Assembly: GCF_020883535.1 (NCBI RefSeq)
Contig: NZ_CP086654.1
Span: 496,001-560,000, forward strand
Reading direction: 5' to 3'
Length of the DNA stretch: 64,000 nucleotides
From: Staphylococcus ratti
Lineage (GTDB): Bacteria; Bacillota; Bacilli; Staphylococcales; Staphylococcaceae
How positions within the stretch are numbered: the stretch's first letter is position 1; the number at the start of each line of letters is the position of its first letter. The notes below the pieces were generated by a model that had not been told where the DNA came from, did not search any database, and saw nothing but the letters and a program-made list of their open reading frames with translations. Shown one piece after another: positions 37,137 through 46,704 of the stretch. The position numbers were made by a program, and so were the translations under genes.

Positions 37137-37347
37137 TGAAAATGTGTTTATATCAATAACTGGTTTCAACGCGCTCAAAAGATATTACTTTTAAAAGCGC
37201 TAGAATGTAGTAGTGTGCATTTTTATATCTGTTAAATGTTTTTGTGCATCTTTACTTTCGTTTTAGGTTGTGCGAAAATATTTTTTGAATAAAAGGCAGT
37301 ATGATGAAATTAATAGGATTTCTGTTGCCATTGAAAGGAATTAAAAA

Positions 37348-37617
37348 ATGGTGATTAAGCTATTTCATAATTATTTTATTACGCTTACAATCTTTTTAAC
37401 GATGGTTATTCTCTCATTTGGATTTGTAAACCAGTTTGAAAACGGCTTAGCACTCTTTGTTGTACTCATGGTTGTATTAACTGCACTCAACTTTACGATT
37501 GAAACATGGTTGTTGAAAGCAACGTTAACTTCTGGACAAATGCGTTTAGTTCAAACAATAGCATTTCCGTTTTCCATTATTGTCATTGGTTTAACTTGTT
37601 TCATAATGATGATGTAG
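37348..37617 (+). CDS. Small three-helix membrane protein
   Basis: An 89-residue hydrophobic protein with about three helices (ITLTIFLTMVILSFGFV, LALFVVLMVVLTALNF, TIAFPFSIIVIGLTCFIMMM). No family recognised. AAAGGAA precedes the ATG. It is 72 bases before the HAD-phosphatase gene and may form an operon with it and the 58-residue membrane protein behind. Confidence 0.65.
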   Translation: MVIKLFHNYFITLTIFLTMVILSFGFVNQFENGLALFVVLMVVLTALNFTIETWLLKATLTSGQMRLVQTIAFPFSIIVIGLTCFIMMM

Positions 37618-37689
37618 TGGGGAATTTGAGTGAATGCAAAGGCCATATTTGATACACTAGGTTTAAACGACAATCGAGGAGGCATCTTG

Positions 37690-38334
37690 ATGTATCGAGC
37701 AGTTATTTTTGATTTTGATGGAACGATTATAGATACTGAGCAACATTTATATGAAATCATCAATACACATCTTATTGAGGCAAACGAAAGGCCTATTTCT
37801 ATAGATTTTTATAGATCAAATATAGGTGGACGCGCACTTGCGTTGCATGAACATTTGGTTCAAATATTTGGAGAAGCAAAGGTTATGCAAATGTATAAAG
37901 TACATCATGAAAGTGCGGGACAGCTAGTATTAAGGCCAGGGGTACAAAGTTTGATGGAACAACTTCACGCACGTCATGTTCCAATGGCGATTGCTACGAG
38001 TAGTGCGCGAGCGGACATCGAGCCCATTGTGTCTGATTTAGGTATAAAATCATTTATTCAAGTCATAAAGGGAAGAGAAGATGTTGAAGCAGTGAAGCCT
38101 GATCCAGAGTTATATTTGAGTGCTGTACAAGCGTTAAATTTTAGTCCGACACATTGTTTAGCGATTGAAGATTCAGTTAACGGTGCGACTGCAGCTAGTG
38201 TTGCAGGTTTAGATGTCATTGTAAATACGAATCCTATGACAGAAGTCAGTGATTTTTCATCTTTAAATTTATTAGACAAAGACATAGACTTGACTCGTGT
38301 CGTTGAACGTTATTTTAATGGTGTGACAAAATGA
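37690..38334 (+). CDS. HAD-superfamily hydrolase (beta-phosphoglucomutase-like subfamily)
   Basis: The ATG at 37690 follows AGGAGG; the frame extends to 37630 but without a site. The 214-residue protein has the four HAD motifs: FDFDGTIIDTE (7-17), AIATSSAR, K-containing GREDVEAVKPDPELY and IEDSVNGATAA. The cap type places it with beta-phosphoglucomutase/YhcW phosphatases. The substrate is a small phosphate ester. Its stop overlaps the start of a 58-codon gene. Confidence 0.9.
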   Translation: MYRAVIFDFDGTIIDTEQHLYEIINTHLIEANERPISIDFYRSNIGGRALALHEHLVQIFGEAKVMQMYKVHHESAGQLVLRPGVQSLMEQLHARHVPMAIATSSARADIEPIVSDLGIKSFIQVIKGREDVEAVKPDPELYLSAVQALNFSPTHCLAIEDSVNGATAASVAGLDVIVNTNPMTEVSDFSSLNLLDKDIDLTRVVERYFNGVTK

Positions 38335-38507
38335 GTTTAGAGATGATACTTTTCTTTATCGTTGCGCCGCTAATTATTGTGTTTGGAAATTTAGTATTAG
38401 CACCGAAATTTCAGCGTCATATTCCAATGCGTGTTCATGTTGTTTCATGTCTTATCGGGCTTGTTTTGTATGCTATTGCTGCAGTACTTGCTTATTACTT
38501 TTTATAA
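38331..38507 (+). CDS. 58-residue membrane protein, coupled to the HAD gene
   Basis: The ATG (38331-38333) overlaps the TGA of the HAD gene (ATGA), so translation is likely coupled. The product has two helices, about 5-24 (MILFFIVAPLIIVFGNLVLA) and 37-57 (VVSCLIGLVLYAIAAVLAYY), around a basic loop with PKFQRH. It is short enough to be missed by automatic gene finding. No family recognised. Confidence 0.65.
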   Translation: MSLEMILFFIVAPLIIVFGNLVLAPKFQRHIPMRVHVVSCLIGLVLYAIAAVLAYYFL

Positions 38508-38556
38508 CAAGGTAAAATTTAAAGTAGATTAAGATAAGTTAGAGTTGTTTATAGGA

Positions 38557-38640
38557 GTGGGACGACTAAATAAAATAGATTTCGTCGTCCCACTTTTATA
38601 ATGATAAGGTAACTGTAAAAAAGCACAGTAGCTGTCTAGA
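38557..38640 (+). repeat. Partial two-hairpin repeat
   Basis: GTGGGACGAC (38557-38566) pairs with GTCGTCCCAC (38584-38593) and is followed by the CAGTAGCTGTCTAGACTGAA part of the second hairpin, after which the homology ends. It is a truncated copy between convergent genes and probably ends transcription from both. Confidence 0.8.
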
Positions 38641-38700
38641 CTGAAATAACGCAAAAGGCTCATTAATTAAGTGATGTTCGTTAGCACTTCAGCACTTCGT

Positions 38701-38883
38701 TTAAGTTAGAAGTATCAGTGCTGCCACAACAAGTACAAGTAAGATGGCATCGACACCGACCATCAGCTTAAATCGAGTAGAAGGCGTCCCTTCTTTATTT
38801 GCTTTATAGAGCATATAAGCATTCGGAATAAAACTTAAAATTAGTAAAGCGATAATAATGATTCCTAATGTTTGTGTTGACAT
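38701..38883 (-). CDS. 60-residue membrane protein
   Basis: Two helices (LGIIIIALLILSFIPNAYML and LMVGVDAILLVLVVAALILL) flank a polar loop (KANKEGTPSTRF). Unrecognised family. It follows the 112-residue membrane protein with two bases between them and has AAAGGAGAAAC as ribosome site, so the pair forms an operon. Confidence 0.7.
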   Translation of the reverse strand: MSTQTLGIIIIALLILSFIPNAYMLYKANKEGTPSTRFKLMVGVDAILLVLVVAALILLT

Positions 38884-38885
38884 AA

Positions 38886-39224
38886 TCAGTTTCTCCTTTT
38901 ATTGAATCCTATGAAATAACCGACTATTAAGGCGAAGAGTAATCCGAGAAGTAATCCCACAAGAGGCATATCAAGCCATATACCAATGAGCAAACCAACG
39001 ATGACTCCAAAAATAGAAGGTGTCCCGTATTGGCGCTTTCTTTCTTCAGAACTGAAAATACTGAATACTAAAACATAAAGTACATAAAACACGATAGCGA
39101 ATAGGAGCGTACGCCATAGTAAAGCTTCCCACTGGCCTTGGTAGTGCGATGTATTCATAACATAAAATAAAATACTTAATAATAGAGTGATGACAAGTCC
39201 ACGTATTAATCGACGTTTTTCCAT
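38886..39224 (-). CDS. 112-residue membrane protein
   Basis: About four helices (GLVITLLLSILFYVM, LLFAIVFYVLYVLVFSIF, IFGVIVGLLIGIWL, PLVGLLLGLLFALIVGYFIGF) with basic ends. I do not recognise a family. AAAAGGAGTCTCC precedes the ATG. It is followed immediately by the 60-residue membrane protein. Confidence 0.72.
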   Translation of the reverse strand: MEKRRLIRGLVITLLLSILFYVMNTSHYQGQWEALLWRTLLFAIVFYVLYVLVFSIFSSEERKRQYGTPSIFGVIVGLLIGIWLDMPLVGLLLGLLFALIVGYFIGFNKRRN

Positions 39225-39278
39225 GTGGAGACTCCTTTTTTGAGTTTGTATTCATTATAACATAGCTTACTTGGTCAC

Positions 39279-40109
39279 TTATTTGTTGCGATGTGTTTTG
39301 AACTGCCCATGATCATTTAAATAGGCATAAAACAAGCCGATAATTAAACCACCGCCAATGTAGTTACCGATAAATGAGGCGACGATATTTTTTAATGCAG
39401 GCCATAAAGCGAGGTGATCTACTTCATAAAAGAGTCCAGCTACGAACAAACAGCTATTATAAACGACGTGTTCATAACCCATGAAAGCAAATATCGTAAC
39501 GCCAAACATCATGACAAACATTTTAGCAACGACATCATCAATTTGCATCGCAATGACTAAAGTAATATTGATAAAGAAGTTCGCGAAAATAGCACGCACA
39601 AGAATATTTTGAAATGTATATGTATGAATTTTAGTTTCTATCGTTTGATCTAACATCGTCACCATGTCAGGTGTCAAAACATCACTTAAACGCATTAAAC
39701 CAAATAGGACACAAGCACCAATAATATTGCCTATAAAACAAAGCATGAATATATTTAACACACGATAAGGTTTAATTAATTTATAATATAAACCTACTGT
39801 AAAATACATAAAGTTGCTTGTTAATAATTCGGAATTTGTAAATAAAATGAGCACTAAAGCAAAACTAAAAGTAATGGCACCTATCATATTTACGAGTCCA
39901 GGTCCCCAATCAAGGGAAAAGGTTGTTTTTACCATTAATACAAATACAGTAATAATGCTAATAATAAAACCAGCCATCATAGCACGTAGTAAGTAACGTT
40001 TAAAGTAGAAGCTTTGCAAAATATCTTTAGTTTGTATAATGTCTATGATATTTGCAATCCATGCGCGTCCGTAAAAAATTTTGTCCCATTTGATATTTGT
40101 ATCATTCAT
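39279..40109 (-). CDS. Formate/nitrite transporter family (FNT) channel
   Basis: A 276-residue FNT protein with six helices. Family marks include TNSELLTSNFMYFTVGLYY (about 91-109), GNIIGACVLFGL, FANFFINITLVIAMQ and YEHVVYNSCLFVAGLFYEVDHLALWPALKNI. FNT pentamers carry formate, nitrite or related monovalent anions. In the same window the FdhF-type gene suggests formate, but they are 12 kb apart and that link is inferred. Single-gene unit. Confidence 0.9.
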   Translation of the reverse strand: MNDTNIKWDKIFYGRAWIANIIDIIQTKDILQSFYFKRYLLRAMMAGFIISIITVFVLMVKTTFSLDWGPGLVNMIGAITFSFALVLILFTNSELLTSNFMYFTVGLYYKLIKPYRVLNIFMLCFIGNIIGACVLFGLMRLSDVLTPDMVTMLDQTIETKIHTYTFQNILVRAIFANFFINITLVIAMQIDDVVAKMFVMMFGVTIFAFMGYEHVVYNSCLFVAGLFYEVDHLALWPALKNIVASFIGNYIGGGLIIGLFYAYLNDHGQFKTHRNK

Positions 40110-40260
40110 AGTTGCAACTCCCTTATTAAGTAATAAAGTTTAGTATAAAGGTAATTGTATGTTTTGTGAATAACTTCACATTATTTTAACATTTAAAAAG
40201 GATTTGGAAGGGAAGCGAAAATATAGTAGTTTGAAAGTATTGTGCAAGTGAATAATAATT

Positions 40261-40313
40261 GTTTGAAGCGTTTTCATATCGCTTTAAAGGAGAAAAGCGC
40301 GGGGACTTCAAAC
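40261..40313. other. Nested hairpin of unknown role
   Basis: GTTTGAAG (40261-40268) pairs with CTTCAAAC (40306-40313), enclosing CGCTTT/AAAGCG (40280-40299). No T-run follows. It is upstream of the permease promoter, so it is either the end of an unseen transcript or a DNA-level dyad. Confidence 0.5.
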
Positions 40314-40379
40314 CGTTGATTCAAACAAATTAAGAAAAAATACTTAATGAAAGCACTTACATTAAAATAAAAAATACAC

Positions 40380-40407
40380 TTTTCACATTTCAAAATTGTA
40401 GTATAAT
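40380..40407 (+). promoter_or_regulatory. Probable promoter of the amino-acid permease
   Basis: TATAAT (40402-40407) is good; the -35 (TTTTCA, 40380-40385) is poor, with a 16-base spacer. The start codon is 60 bases on. Confidence 0.5.
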
Positions 40408-40466
40408 AGCGTCATGACAAAAAAATAAGAAAACCCTTATATTATATAAGGAGATGGGGAGTTACC

Positions 40467-41858
40467 ATGAAAGATAATCAAGAGTTACACAGAGGGCTAA
40501 GTTCGCGACAAATTCAAATGATCGCGCTTGGTGGGACTATTGGCGTTGGCCTATTTATGGGGGCATCAAGTACGATTGCCTGGACAGGTCCATCAGTTAT
40601 TTTCGCTTACTTAATTGCCGGAATTTTTCTGTTTTTAGTAATGCGTGCGATGGGGGAAATGGTTTATCTGTATCCTACCACGGGCTCATTTGCTAACTAT
40701 GCAACAGACTATTTACATCCTGTTGCCGGGTACGTCACTGCATGGGCGAACATTTTCCAATGGATAGTTGTTGGGATGTCGGAAGTTATTGCTGTTGGAG
40801 AATATATGAAGTTTTGGTGGCCAGAACTGCCTACATGGATTCCTGGTGTTATTGTTGTTGTTATTTTAGCAGCAGCGAACGCGGTTTCCGTTAAAACCTT
40901 TGGTGAGTTTGAATTTTGGTTTGCAACAATCAAAGTTGTCACAATTATCTTAATGATTGTGGCTGGTTTCGGTCTTATTTTCTTCGGTTTAGGTAATGGA
41001 GGCAATCCAATTGGTTTAAGCAATTTATGGGAACATGGTGGATTTTTACCTAATGGGATTTTAGGATTCTTCTTTGCGCTTTCTATAGTTATTGGTTCTT
41101 ATCAAGGTGTAGAATTAATCGGGATAACAGCTGGTGAAACAAAAGATCCACAAAAAAATATTAAACGTGCGGTAAATGGTGTTATTTGGCGTATTTTAAT
41201 ATTTTACTTAGGTGCCATTTTTGTTATTGTAACGGTATATCCATGGAATGAGTTACAAAATATTGGAAGTCCTTTCGTTGCTACATTTGCGAAAGTAGGT
41301 ATCACGATTGCTGCTGGTTTAATTAACTTTGTAGTTATTACTGCAGCTATGTCAGGATGTAATGCCGGTATCTTCAGTTCAAGTCGTATGATTTTTACAT
41401 TAGCGCAAAACGGACATTTACCACGTATCTTTACGCGAATCATGAGCAATGGTGTCCCTTTTTATACTGTTTTAGCGGTATCTATGGGTATTTTTATTGG
41501 CGTTATTTTAAACATTGTATTGCCTTTACTTATTGATGGTGCTGAAAATATTTTTGTATATGTTTACAGCGCTTCGATTTTACCAGGTATGATTCCTTGG
41601 TTTATGATTTTATTTAGTCATATTCAATTTAGGAAAAGATTCCCTGAAAAGGTTAAAACGCATCCATTTAAAATGCCATTTGCGCCATTCTCAAATTACT
41701 TAACCATCGCGTTTTTAGTACTTGTACTTATGGGAATGATCATCAATGTAGAAACACGTGTTTCAGTAATTATTGGCTTTATCTTCTTAGGATTTATGGC
41801 ACTGTTCTTCTTTATGAAAGGTTATCATAAACATAACAAAGAAGAATTCAAATTATAA
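40467..41858 (+). CDS. Amino-acid permease (APC superfamily, AAT family)
   Basis: A 463-residue permease with 12 helices. The family motif RQIQMIALGGTIGVGLFMGASS is near residue 15-36, with MGEMVYLYPTTGSFANYA, GITAGETKDPQKNIKRAVNGV and SGCNAGIFSSSRMIFTLAQNG further on. The sequence is of the type annotated as D-serine/D-alanine/glycine or aromatic/cationic amino acid transporters; the exact substrate cannot be settled by eye. Start preceded by AAGGAGATGGGG. Ends in a double hairpin. Confidence 0.9.
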   Translation: MKDNQELHRGLSSRQIQMIALGGTIGVGLFMGASSTIAWTGPSVIFAYLIAGIFLFLVMRAMGEMVYLYPTTGSFANYATDYLHPVAGYVTAWANIFQWIVVGMSEVIAVGEYMKFWWPELPTWIPGVIVVVILAAANAVSVKTFGEFEFWFATIKVVTIILMIVAGFGLIFFGLGNGGNPIGLSNLWEHGGFLPNGILGFFFALSIVIGSYQGVELIGITAGETKDPQKNIKRAVNGVIWRILIFYLGAIFVIVTVYPWNELQNIGSPFVATFAKVGITIAAGLINFVVITAAMSGCNAGIFSSSRMIFTLAQNGHLPRIFTRIMSNGVPFYTVLAVSMGIFIGVILNIVLPLLIDGAENIFVYVYSASILPGMIPWFMILFSHIQFRKRFPEKVKTHPFKMPFAPFSNYLTIAFLVLVLMGMIINVETRVSVIIGFIFLGFMALFFFMKGYHKHNKEEFKL

Positions 41859-41870
41859 ATGACTATGAGA

Positions 41871-41938
41871 GAAGCGGTTGCATTTATGCAGCCGCTTCAA
41901 ACTGTCGACAACGTCTAAGTTTTGTCGGCAGTTTTTTT
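41871..41938 (+). terminator. Double terminator of the permease gene
   Basis: First hairpin GAAGCGGTTGCA/TGCAGCCGCTTC (41871-41898, one mismatch), then AACTGTCGACAA pairing with TTGTCGGCAGTT (one mismatch), followed by seven T. Confidence 0.9.
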
Positions 41939-42052
41939 ATGTCTAAGATTGAGTTTATAGCCTTTGAGTGCACTTTCTACGTTTAGCGTTAGTGTTCAAA
42001 TAAATAAAAAGCGTTTGTTTAATTGATATCCTAACTGCTTTCTTGTTTTAAA

Positions 42053-43474
42053 CTATTTTCCAAATTGCTCCATTAAACGATGACTTGAAGCAAAGAAGTA
42101 CGTGAGTATGAAACCGCTAATGTATGCAGATACTAAACCAGCAAGATAACCTAAGTACATTTGGTGAGCGATTAAAGGGAATAATGAAAGTCCACTTGGT
42201 CCAATTGCGTTAGCACCAATACCTCCAATGCCCCCAATGACTGCGCCACCAATGCCGCCTGCAATACAAGCTGTGAAAAATGGACGAACTAAAGGAAGTG
42301 TTACACCATATATTAAAGGTTCACCAATGCCTAAAAAACCAACAGGGAGGGCCCCTTTAAGTACATTTCTTAATATAGGATGCCGTTTACTTTTAACCCA
42401 GAGTGCCAAGCAAGCGCCCACTTGTCCAGCCCCAGCCATCGCAGCAATAGGTAAAAGATAGGTCGCACCAGATTGATTAATCATCTCAATATGGATAGGA
42501 GTGAAAATATGGTGAAGTCCGAACATTACTAGAGGTAGGAAAAAGGCACCTATAAAGAAACCACTAACAGCACCACCTTGATCAATAATGCCATTAACAA
42601 TTCCTAAAAGACCATCCGAGACCCATCCGGCAACCGGCATAAGAATAAAGATTGTTAGTAAGCCTACAGAAAGTAATGAGACAGTAGGGGTAACAATAAT
42701 ATCTATAGCATTCGGAACAATTTGATGTAATTGTTTTTCGATAAGACTTAATAGCCATACGGCTAAAATCACTCCGATAATACCACCTTGCCCTGCAATC
42801 AGTGCTTCACCAGTAAAAATATTTGGCAACGGATGGTCTTGTGGCATGCCAGTTAGGAGTGTCGTACCCCCAATTACACCACCTAAACCAGGGGTGGCAT
42901 TGAATTCACGGGCAGCGTTAAATCCTGTAAAGATAGCTAAATAGGCAAGCATGCCATTTTTAATCATATCTAGAACTAAAGAGAGTTGTTTTATCCATTC
43001 CGCATCAATAGAGCCGGCAGCGATAAAATTATGTAGCAAAGCAGCAATACCTCCAATTAATCCAGCACCTACAAAAGCGGGGATAAGCGGAATGAAAATG
43101 TTTGCTATCGTTTTAGTAAAACGTTTAAAAGTATTCGGAGATTTTTGGTATTTCGCCTTTGTCGTAGCTTGAAGCGTGTTAATGTCCTCGTGTGGAATTT
43201 GATCACCCATTTTGACGCCTGTTTCGTTTGTGATATATTGTGCTACTTTATGAACTGTTCCGGGTCCAACAATGATTTGAAGTCGCTCGTCTTGAACTAG
43301 GCCTAAAACACCCTCGGTTTGCTTTAAAGCATCTAAATTCACCTTATCTTCATTCCGTATTTCTAATCGAATACGTGTCATACAATGTATGATTGAATTG
43401 ATGTTTTGAATGCCTCCAACATGTGTCAAAACTTGAATCGCAAGTTGTTTTTCTTTCGTCATTAAAATCATCAC
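42053..43474 (-). CDS. murP: N-acetylmuramic acid PTS transporter EIIBC (MurP)
   Basis: A 473-residue PTS protein: an N-terminal EIIB domain (about 8-85) with the phosphorylated cysteine in [12 protein letters not shown], and a ten-helix EIIC domain with [19 protein letters not shown]. No EIIA domain is attached, as in MurP. It imports and phosphorylates MurNAc or the MurNAc-GlcNAc disaccharide released in wall turnover. It ends the three-gene unit mupG-murQ-murP and follows murQ by one base. Confidence 0.92.
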   Translation of the reverse strand: MMILMTKEKQLAIQVLTHVGGIQNINSIIHCMTRIRLEIRNEDKVNLDALKQTEGVLGLVQDERLQIIVGPGTVHKVAQYITNETGVKMGDQIPHEDINTLQATTKAKYQKSPNTFKRFTKTIANIFIPLIPAFVGAGLIGGIAALLHNFIAAGSIDAEWIKQLSLVLDMIKNGMLAYLAIFTGFNAAREFNATPGLGGVIGGTTLLTGMPQDHPLPNIFTGEALIAGQGGIIGVILAVWLLSLIEKQLHQIVPNAIDIIVTPTVSLLSVGLLTIFILMPVAGWVSDGLLGIVNGIIDQGGAVSGFFIGAFFLPLVMFGLHHIFTPIHIEMINQSGATYLLPIAAMAGAGQVGACLALWVKSKRHPILRNVLKGALPVGFLGIGEPLIYGVTLPLVRPFFTACIAGGIGGAVIGGIGGIGANAIGPSGLSLFPLIAHQMYLGYLAGLVSAYISGFILTYFFASSHRLMEQFGK

Positions 43475-43475
43475 C

Positions 43476-44369
43476 TTAATTGTTTTTCTTTAGAATATCC
43501 TTTATATTTCCGTGATGGCGTTGAAGTAATTGTTGTGCTTCGCGATAGGGTAGTGCTTTGAAATGCATGACAATAGCGGGTTTAATTTGACGTTGTGCGG
43601 TTTCGTAAAGTTGTAAACTTTCTTGCGTATTTAATTGTGTAATAGTTTGAATGATATCAATAGCACGTCGGATGAGCTTTTCGTTTGTTGCTTGAACATC
43701 AATCATCAAATTGTCATACACTTTACCTACACGAATCATAGTGACGGTAGAAATCATATTTAAGATCATTTTTTGAGCTGTACCCGCTTTTAAACGCGTG
43801 GATCCTGTTAAAATTTCTGGACCTACAGGTATTTCAATCGGGATATCGGCATGCGCACTTATTTTAGAATGTGTATTACAACTTATAGCAACGGTTTGAC
43901 AACCTATATTTTGAGCATACGAAAGTGCGCCAATGACATAGGGTGTCCTTCCGCTAGCTGCGATACCGATAACAACATCATTAGAAGTCAAATGAACTTG
44001 TTGTAAATCTAACATGCCTTGATCAGTATGATCTTCAGCGCCTTCAACTGCTTGGGTCATGGCATTACTACCACCTGCAATTAATCCAAAATAACGTTTA
44101 GGGTCAGCATTAAAAGTTGGAACAAGTTCTGCTGCGTCAAGTATACCAAGACGTCCGCTTGTTCCTGCGCCGATGTAGATCACTTTTGCACCATGTCGGT
44201 ATGCATGTGTTGTTAAACCAATTGCTTTTTCAATAGATGTTAACTGTGATGCAATCAAAGCAGGCAGAGTTTGGTCTTCTGTATTCATTAATTGAAGAAT
44301 TTCAAGTGAAGACATATCGTCTAAGTGCTCTGATTGGTGATGTCTTGTTTCAGTACTCATTTTTTTCAA
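43476..44369 (-). CDS. murQ: N-acetylmuramic acid 6-phosphate etherase
   Basis: A TTG start at 44369 is preferred: AAAGGGG lies nine bases upstream, whereas the ATG at 44360 is 18 away. That gives 297 residues. The SIS domain carries [37 protein letters not shown] and [18 protein letters not shown]. It cleaves the lactyl ether of MurNAc 6-phosphate to give GlcNAc 6-phosphate and lactate. The gene begins two bases after the end of mupG. Confidence 0.93.
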   Translation of the reverse strand: MKKMSTETRHHQSEHLDDMSSLEILQLMNTEDQTLPALIASQLTSIEKAIGLTTHAYRHGAKVIYIGAGTSGRLGILDAAELVPTFNADPKRYFGLIAGGSNAMTQAVEGAEDHTDQGMLDLQQVHLTSNDVVIGIAASGRTPYVIGALSYAQNIGCQTVAISCNTHSKISAHADIPIEIPVGPEILTGSTRLKAGTAQKMILNMISTVTMIRVGKVYDNLMIDVQATNEKLIRRAIDIIQTITQLNTQESLQLYETAQRQIKPAIVMHFKALPYREAQQLLQRHHGNIKDILKKNN

Positions 44370-44370
44370 G

Positions 44371-45417
44371 TTAAAATTCCCCTTTCGCTTGTATAAAGGT
44401 AAACGCGGTTGAGGCATTAAAATAATTTAAATAAGGTAAACTGTCTTTCGAGATATGACCAACGACGTTGACGTGTGGATGCGGTTTGAGATTGATTTTT
44501 GTAATTTGAAGTTCACCCATATATCTACCGTTGAGATGATTGTCGATAGTGATTGTTCCTTTGGCTCTTGGTTGAATATTAAATGGTTCGATACGACGTG
44601 CAACCTGTTGACGTGTATATTTTGACCGAATTACGTGTGCTGAACAATCCGGTCTTGAAATATGCTTTTGTAAAATGAGTTTAGTATCTGCACCATTATC
44701 AACGTGACAAGGTAGAATAAAATGATTATGTTCAATCATTTGAAACAACTTTTCTGAAGTTGTGGCACTCATAAAAGGATCGCCAATCAGCATGCCATTA
44801 ATATTTAATTCGCGTAAAAGAAGGGCAGCAAGACATGGATCAATTTGACGGGTGCATTCTAACGTTGTTAGGCCTTCATAGAGTGGACCTCGAAGTTGTT
44901 CACCAGATATAAAAGCATAAATGATGGCATCATGATGATAGTGACGAATACGTGCGTTTTGATGTTGTAAAAATGTGCGGCTTAAACCAGTATCCGGTCT
45001 AGGATAATAATTATGTAAATAGATGAGATGTTTTTGTAGTTGAGGAAAATCTTGAAGATCAGTGAGAAATTGTTCTGAAACGGTACTGGCATTAATGCAA
45101 CACGTATGACCGTGACTGATAATATGTTGAATGATAGCAGGCGTTGTACCTTCATCAATTCGAATGATATAACGTATCGTATTAAATTGAGCTAAACGTT
45201 CAAATAAATCGGCAGTAATAAGTGCGTCATTAATATCGATAATTAACTCAGTTTCAAATTGAGATAAGTACGTTTGAAGTTGGGTAAATCGTGCCTCAAT
45301 ATGATGTTCTTCTGGAATTTGGAGCGAGGTGAAAATAGTACGGTAACCAAGTTTGAGCATACGTTGTATATAGTCAGTATTGAATGATTCACCCAAATAA
45401 ATTGAGAAACCTAACAT
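44371..45417 (-). CDS. mupG: 6-phospho-N-acetylmuramidase MupG (DUF871)
   Basis: A 348-residue TIM-barrel protein with a C-terminal cyclophilin-like domain, the DUF871 layout. MLGFSIYLGE, the typical first strand, begins at the second of two ATGs, which has AGGAGG seven bases upstream. MupG splits MurNAc 6-phosphate-GlcNAc in S. aureus, supplying MurQ with substrate. It opens the operon and has a cre-like site about 60 bases upstream. The RpiR-type regulator MurR, usual at this operon in S. aureus, is missing. Confidence 0.9.
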   Translation of the reverse strand: MLGFSIYLGESFNTDYIQRMLKLGYRTIFTSLQIPEEHHIEARFTQLQTYLSQFETELIIDINDALITADLFERLAQFNTIRYIIRIDEGTTPAIIQHIISHGHTCCINASTVSEQFLTDLQDFPQLQKHLIYLHNYYPRPDTGLSRTFLQHQNARIRHYHHDAIIYAFISGEQLRGPLYEGLTTLECTRQIDPCLAALLLRELNINGMLIGDPFMSATTSEKLFQMIEHNHFILPCHVDNGADTKLILQKHISRPDCSAHVIRSKYTRQQVARRIEPFNIQPRAKGTITIDNHLNGRYMGELQITKINLKPHPHVNVVGHISKDSLPYLNYFNASTAFTFIQAKGEF

Positions 45418-45474
45418 CATAAGTCCTCCTTAATATTAAAGTGATAAGCCTAACTTAATTATATAGTAAAGTAT

Positions 45475-45490
45475 TTAAAAACGCTTACAT
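45475..45490 (-). promoter_or_regulatory. cre-like site of the mupG-murQ-murP operon
   Basis: On the minus strand ATGTAAGCGTTTTTAA fits the CcpA consensus except for one position. It lies between mupG and the upstream 110-codon gene, 58 bases before the mupG start, suggesting glucose repression. Confidence 0.7.
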
Positions 45491-45506
45491 TTAAAGGGGT
45501 TTTTTA

Positions 45507-45839
45507 TTAAAGATGGCGTTGCGCTTGAAGAATAATATCAATATAACCTTGCGTAACGAGTGCTTGATTTCCAATATCGATGCGGTATAAAGGGCCTTCG
45601 TGGAGTTGTTGAATGCAGTGGTAAAATGTGGCATAGTCATAAGAAACATTGAAAGTTGGTTTTTGAGGTTCAGGTAACGTTTTAAAAAGCGTTGCCACAT
45701 AGTCTTGAAGTTGATGTAAAATATGATCAGCATACTGAGTTCTTTGATGATAGGAGAGCTGAAAAGTTGTAGCGAAAGTGAGAATTTCGTTTAAATGGTG
45801 CATAGCTTCTGTAAAATTTGGTATAGTGAATTGATTCAT
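45507..45839 (-). CDS. Hypothetical protein, 110 residues
   Basis: A small soluble protein rich in His, Gln and aromatic residues (for example YATFYHCIQQLHEGPLYRID). I do not recognise a family. It lies directly upstream of mupG on the same strand but is separated from it by the cre site, so it probably is its own unit. A +1-frame open reading frame overlaps it but lacks a ribosome site. Confidence 0.6.
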   Translation of the reverse strand: MNQFTIPNFTEAMHHLNEILTFATTFQLSYHQRTQYADHILHQLQDYVATLFKTLPEPQKPTFNVSYDYATFYHCIQQLHEGPLYRIDIGNQALVTQGYIDIILQAQRHL

Positions 45840-45923
45840 CGCTGTCTTCCTTTACAAATTTATATAATATTATACCATATAACTATGCACTTTGATAACG
45901 CTATTTATACTTAGGAGGTTTTT

Positions 45924-46652
45924 ATGAAAAAGTATCAATGGAAAGATATAAGATGGCGTAACTTTTTACTTATTCCCATTTTAATTGTTGCGTTTATGAT
46001 TATCGCAGTGATAGCAGGCATTTTTGCAATTATATTTACTGAATATTTTGGGACTACAGTGAATCATCAGAAATGGGAAGCATTATCTGTACTTATGCAG
46101 TTGACAGCATATATCGTTGTTGTTTTCGCATTCTTTTTAATCAACATTGATTTATTTAAGCGTTGGATGAAAGAATGGTGGTTTGGAATTAAAAAAGGTT
46201 GGCTTTGGATTGGCGGCTTATACTTAGTATCGTTAGGAGTCATGTATGCATTTGGAGAAATCAAAAAATTTTTTCCACAGATTTTTACAAATGAGACGAC
46301 TCAAAATGAACAACTCATCGAACAATTATTCTCAATTCCGCAGATGCTTCCATTTAATTTTTTATTGATTGTACTTTTGGGGCCTATCGTTGAAGAAATT
46401 TTCTTTAGACACATTTTAATAGGTGAACTTGGAAAAAAATTCAATTTCATTGTGATGAGTCTCATCTCTGTTATTCTATTTTCGGCCATTCATTTAGTTA
46501 GTTTCTCAAATTGGGTAGATATCTTTGATTATTTGATTATTGCTATTCCATTAGTATTTTTATATATGAAGTATAGCCGTAACTTAGGCGTCGCTATTGC
46601 TTATCACATGTTAAATAACCTTGTTTCATTTTTGATAAGCGTGTTATGGTGA
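45924..46652 (+). CDS. CPBP-family intramembrane metalloprotease
   Basis: A 242-residue protein with about seven helices and both family motifs intact: EEIFFRHILIGEL (EExxxR, residues about 157-162) and ILFSAIHL (FxxxH, about 183-191), so it should be catalytically competent. S. aureus MroQ is a member of similar length, but I cannot claim orthology. AGGAGG precedes the ATG. A repeat hairpin follows the stop. Confidence 0.85.
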   Translation: MKKYQWKDIRWRNFLLIPILIVAFMIIAVIAGIFAIIFTEYFGTTVNHQKWEALSVLMQLTAYIVVVFAFFLINIDLFKRWMKEWWFGIKKGWLWIGGLYLVSLGVMYAFGEIKKFFPQIFTNETTQNEQLIEQLFSIPQMLPFNFLLIVLLGPIVEEIFFRHILIGELGKKFNFIVMSLISVILFSAIHLVSFSNWVDIFDYLIIAIPLVFLYMKYSRNLGVAIAYHMLNNLVSFLISVLW

Positions 46653-46704
46653 AAACAAAGCCCTTAAAATTAAGCATTACATAAACATAATCGTGCTTGG
46701 ATAA

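Larger units (their letters stand above)
40110..40466. other. Divergent region, FNT / amino-acid permease
   Basis: Contains an unexplained nested hairpin (40261-40313) and the permease promoter near 40380-40407. The FNT promoter lies to the left. I see no known riboswitch or T-box motif and no small coding frame. Confidence 0.55.

Noticed and set aside
45491..45733. 80-codon minus-strand frame overlapping the 110-codon gene
   Set aside because: It lacks a ribosome site and lies inside a better-supported frame with its own start region.
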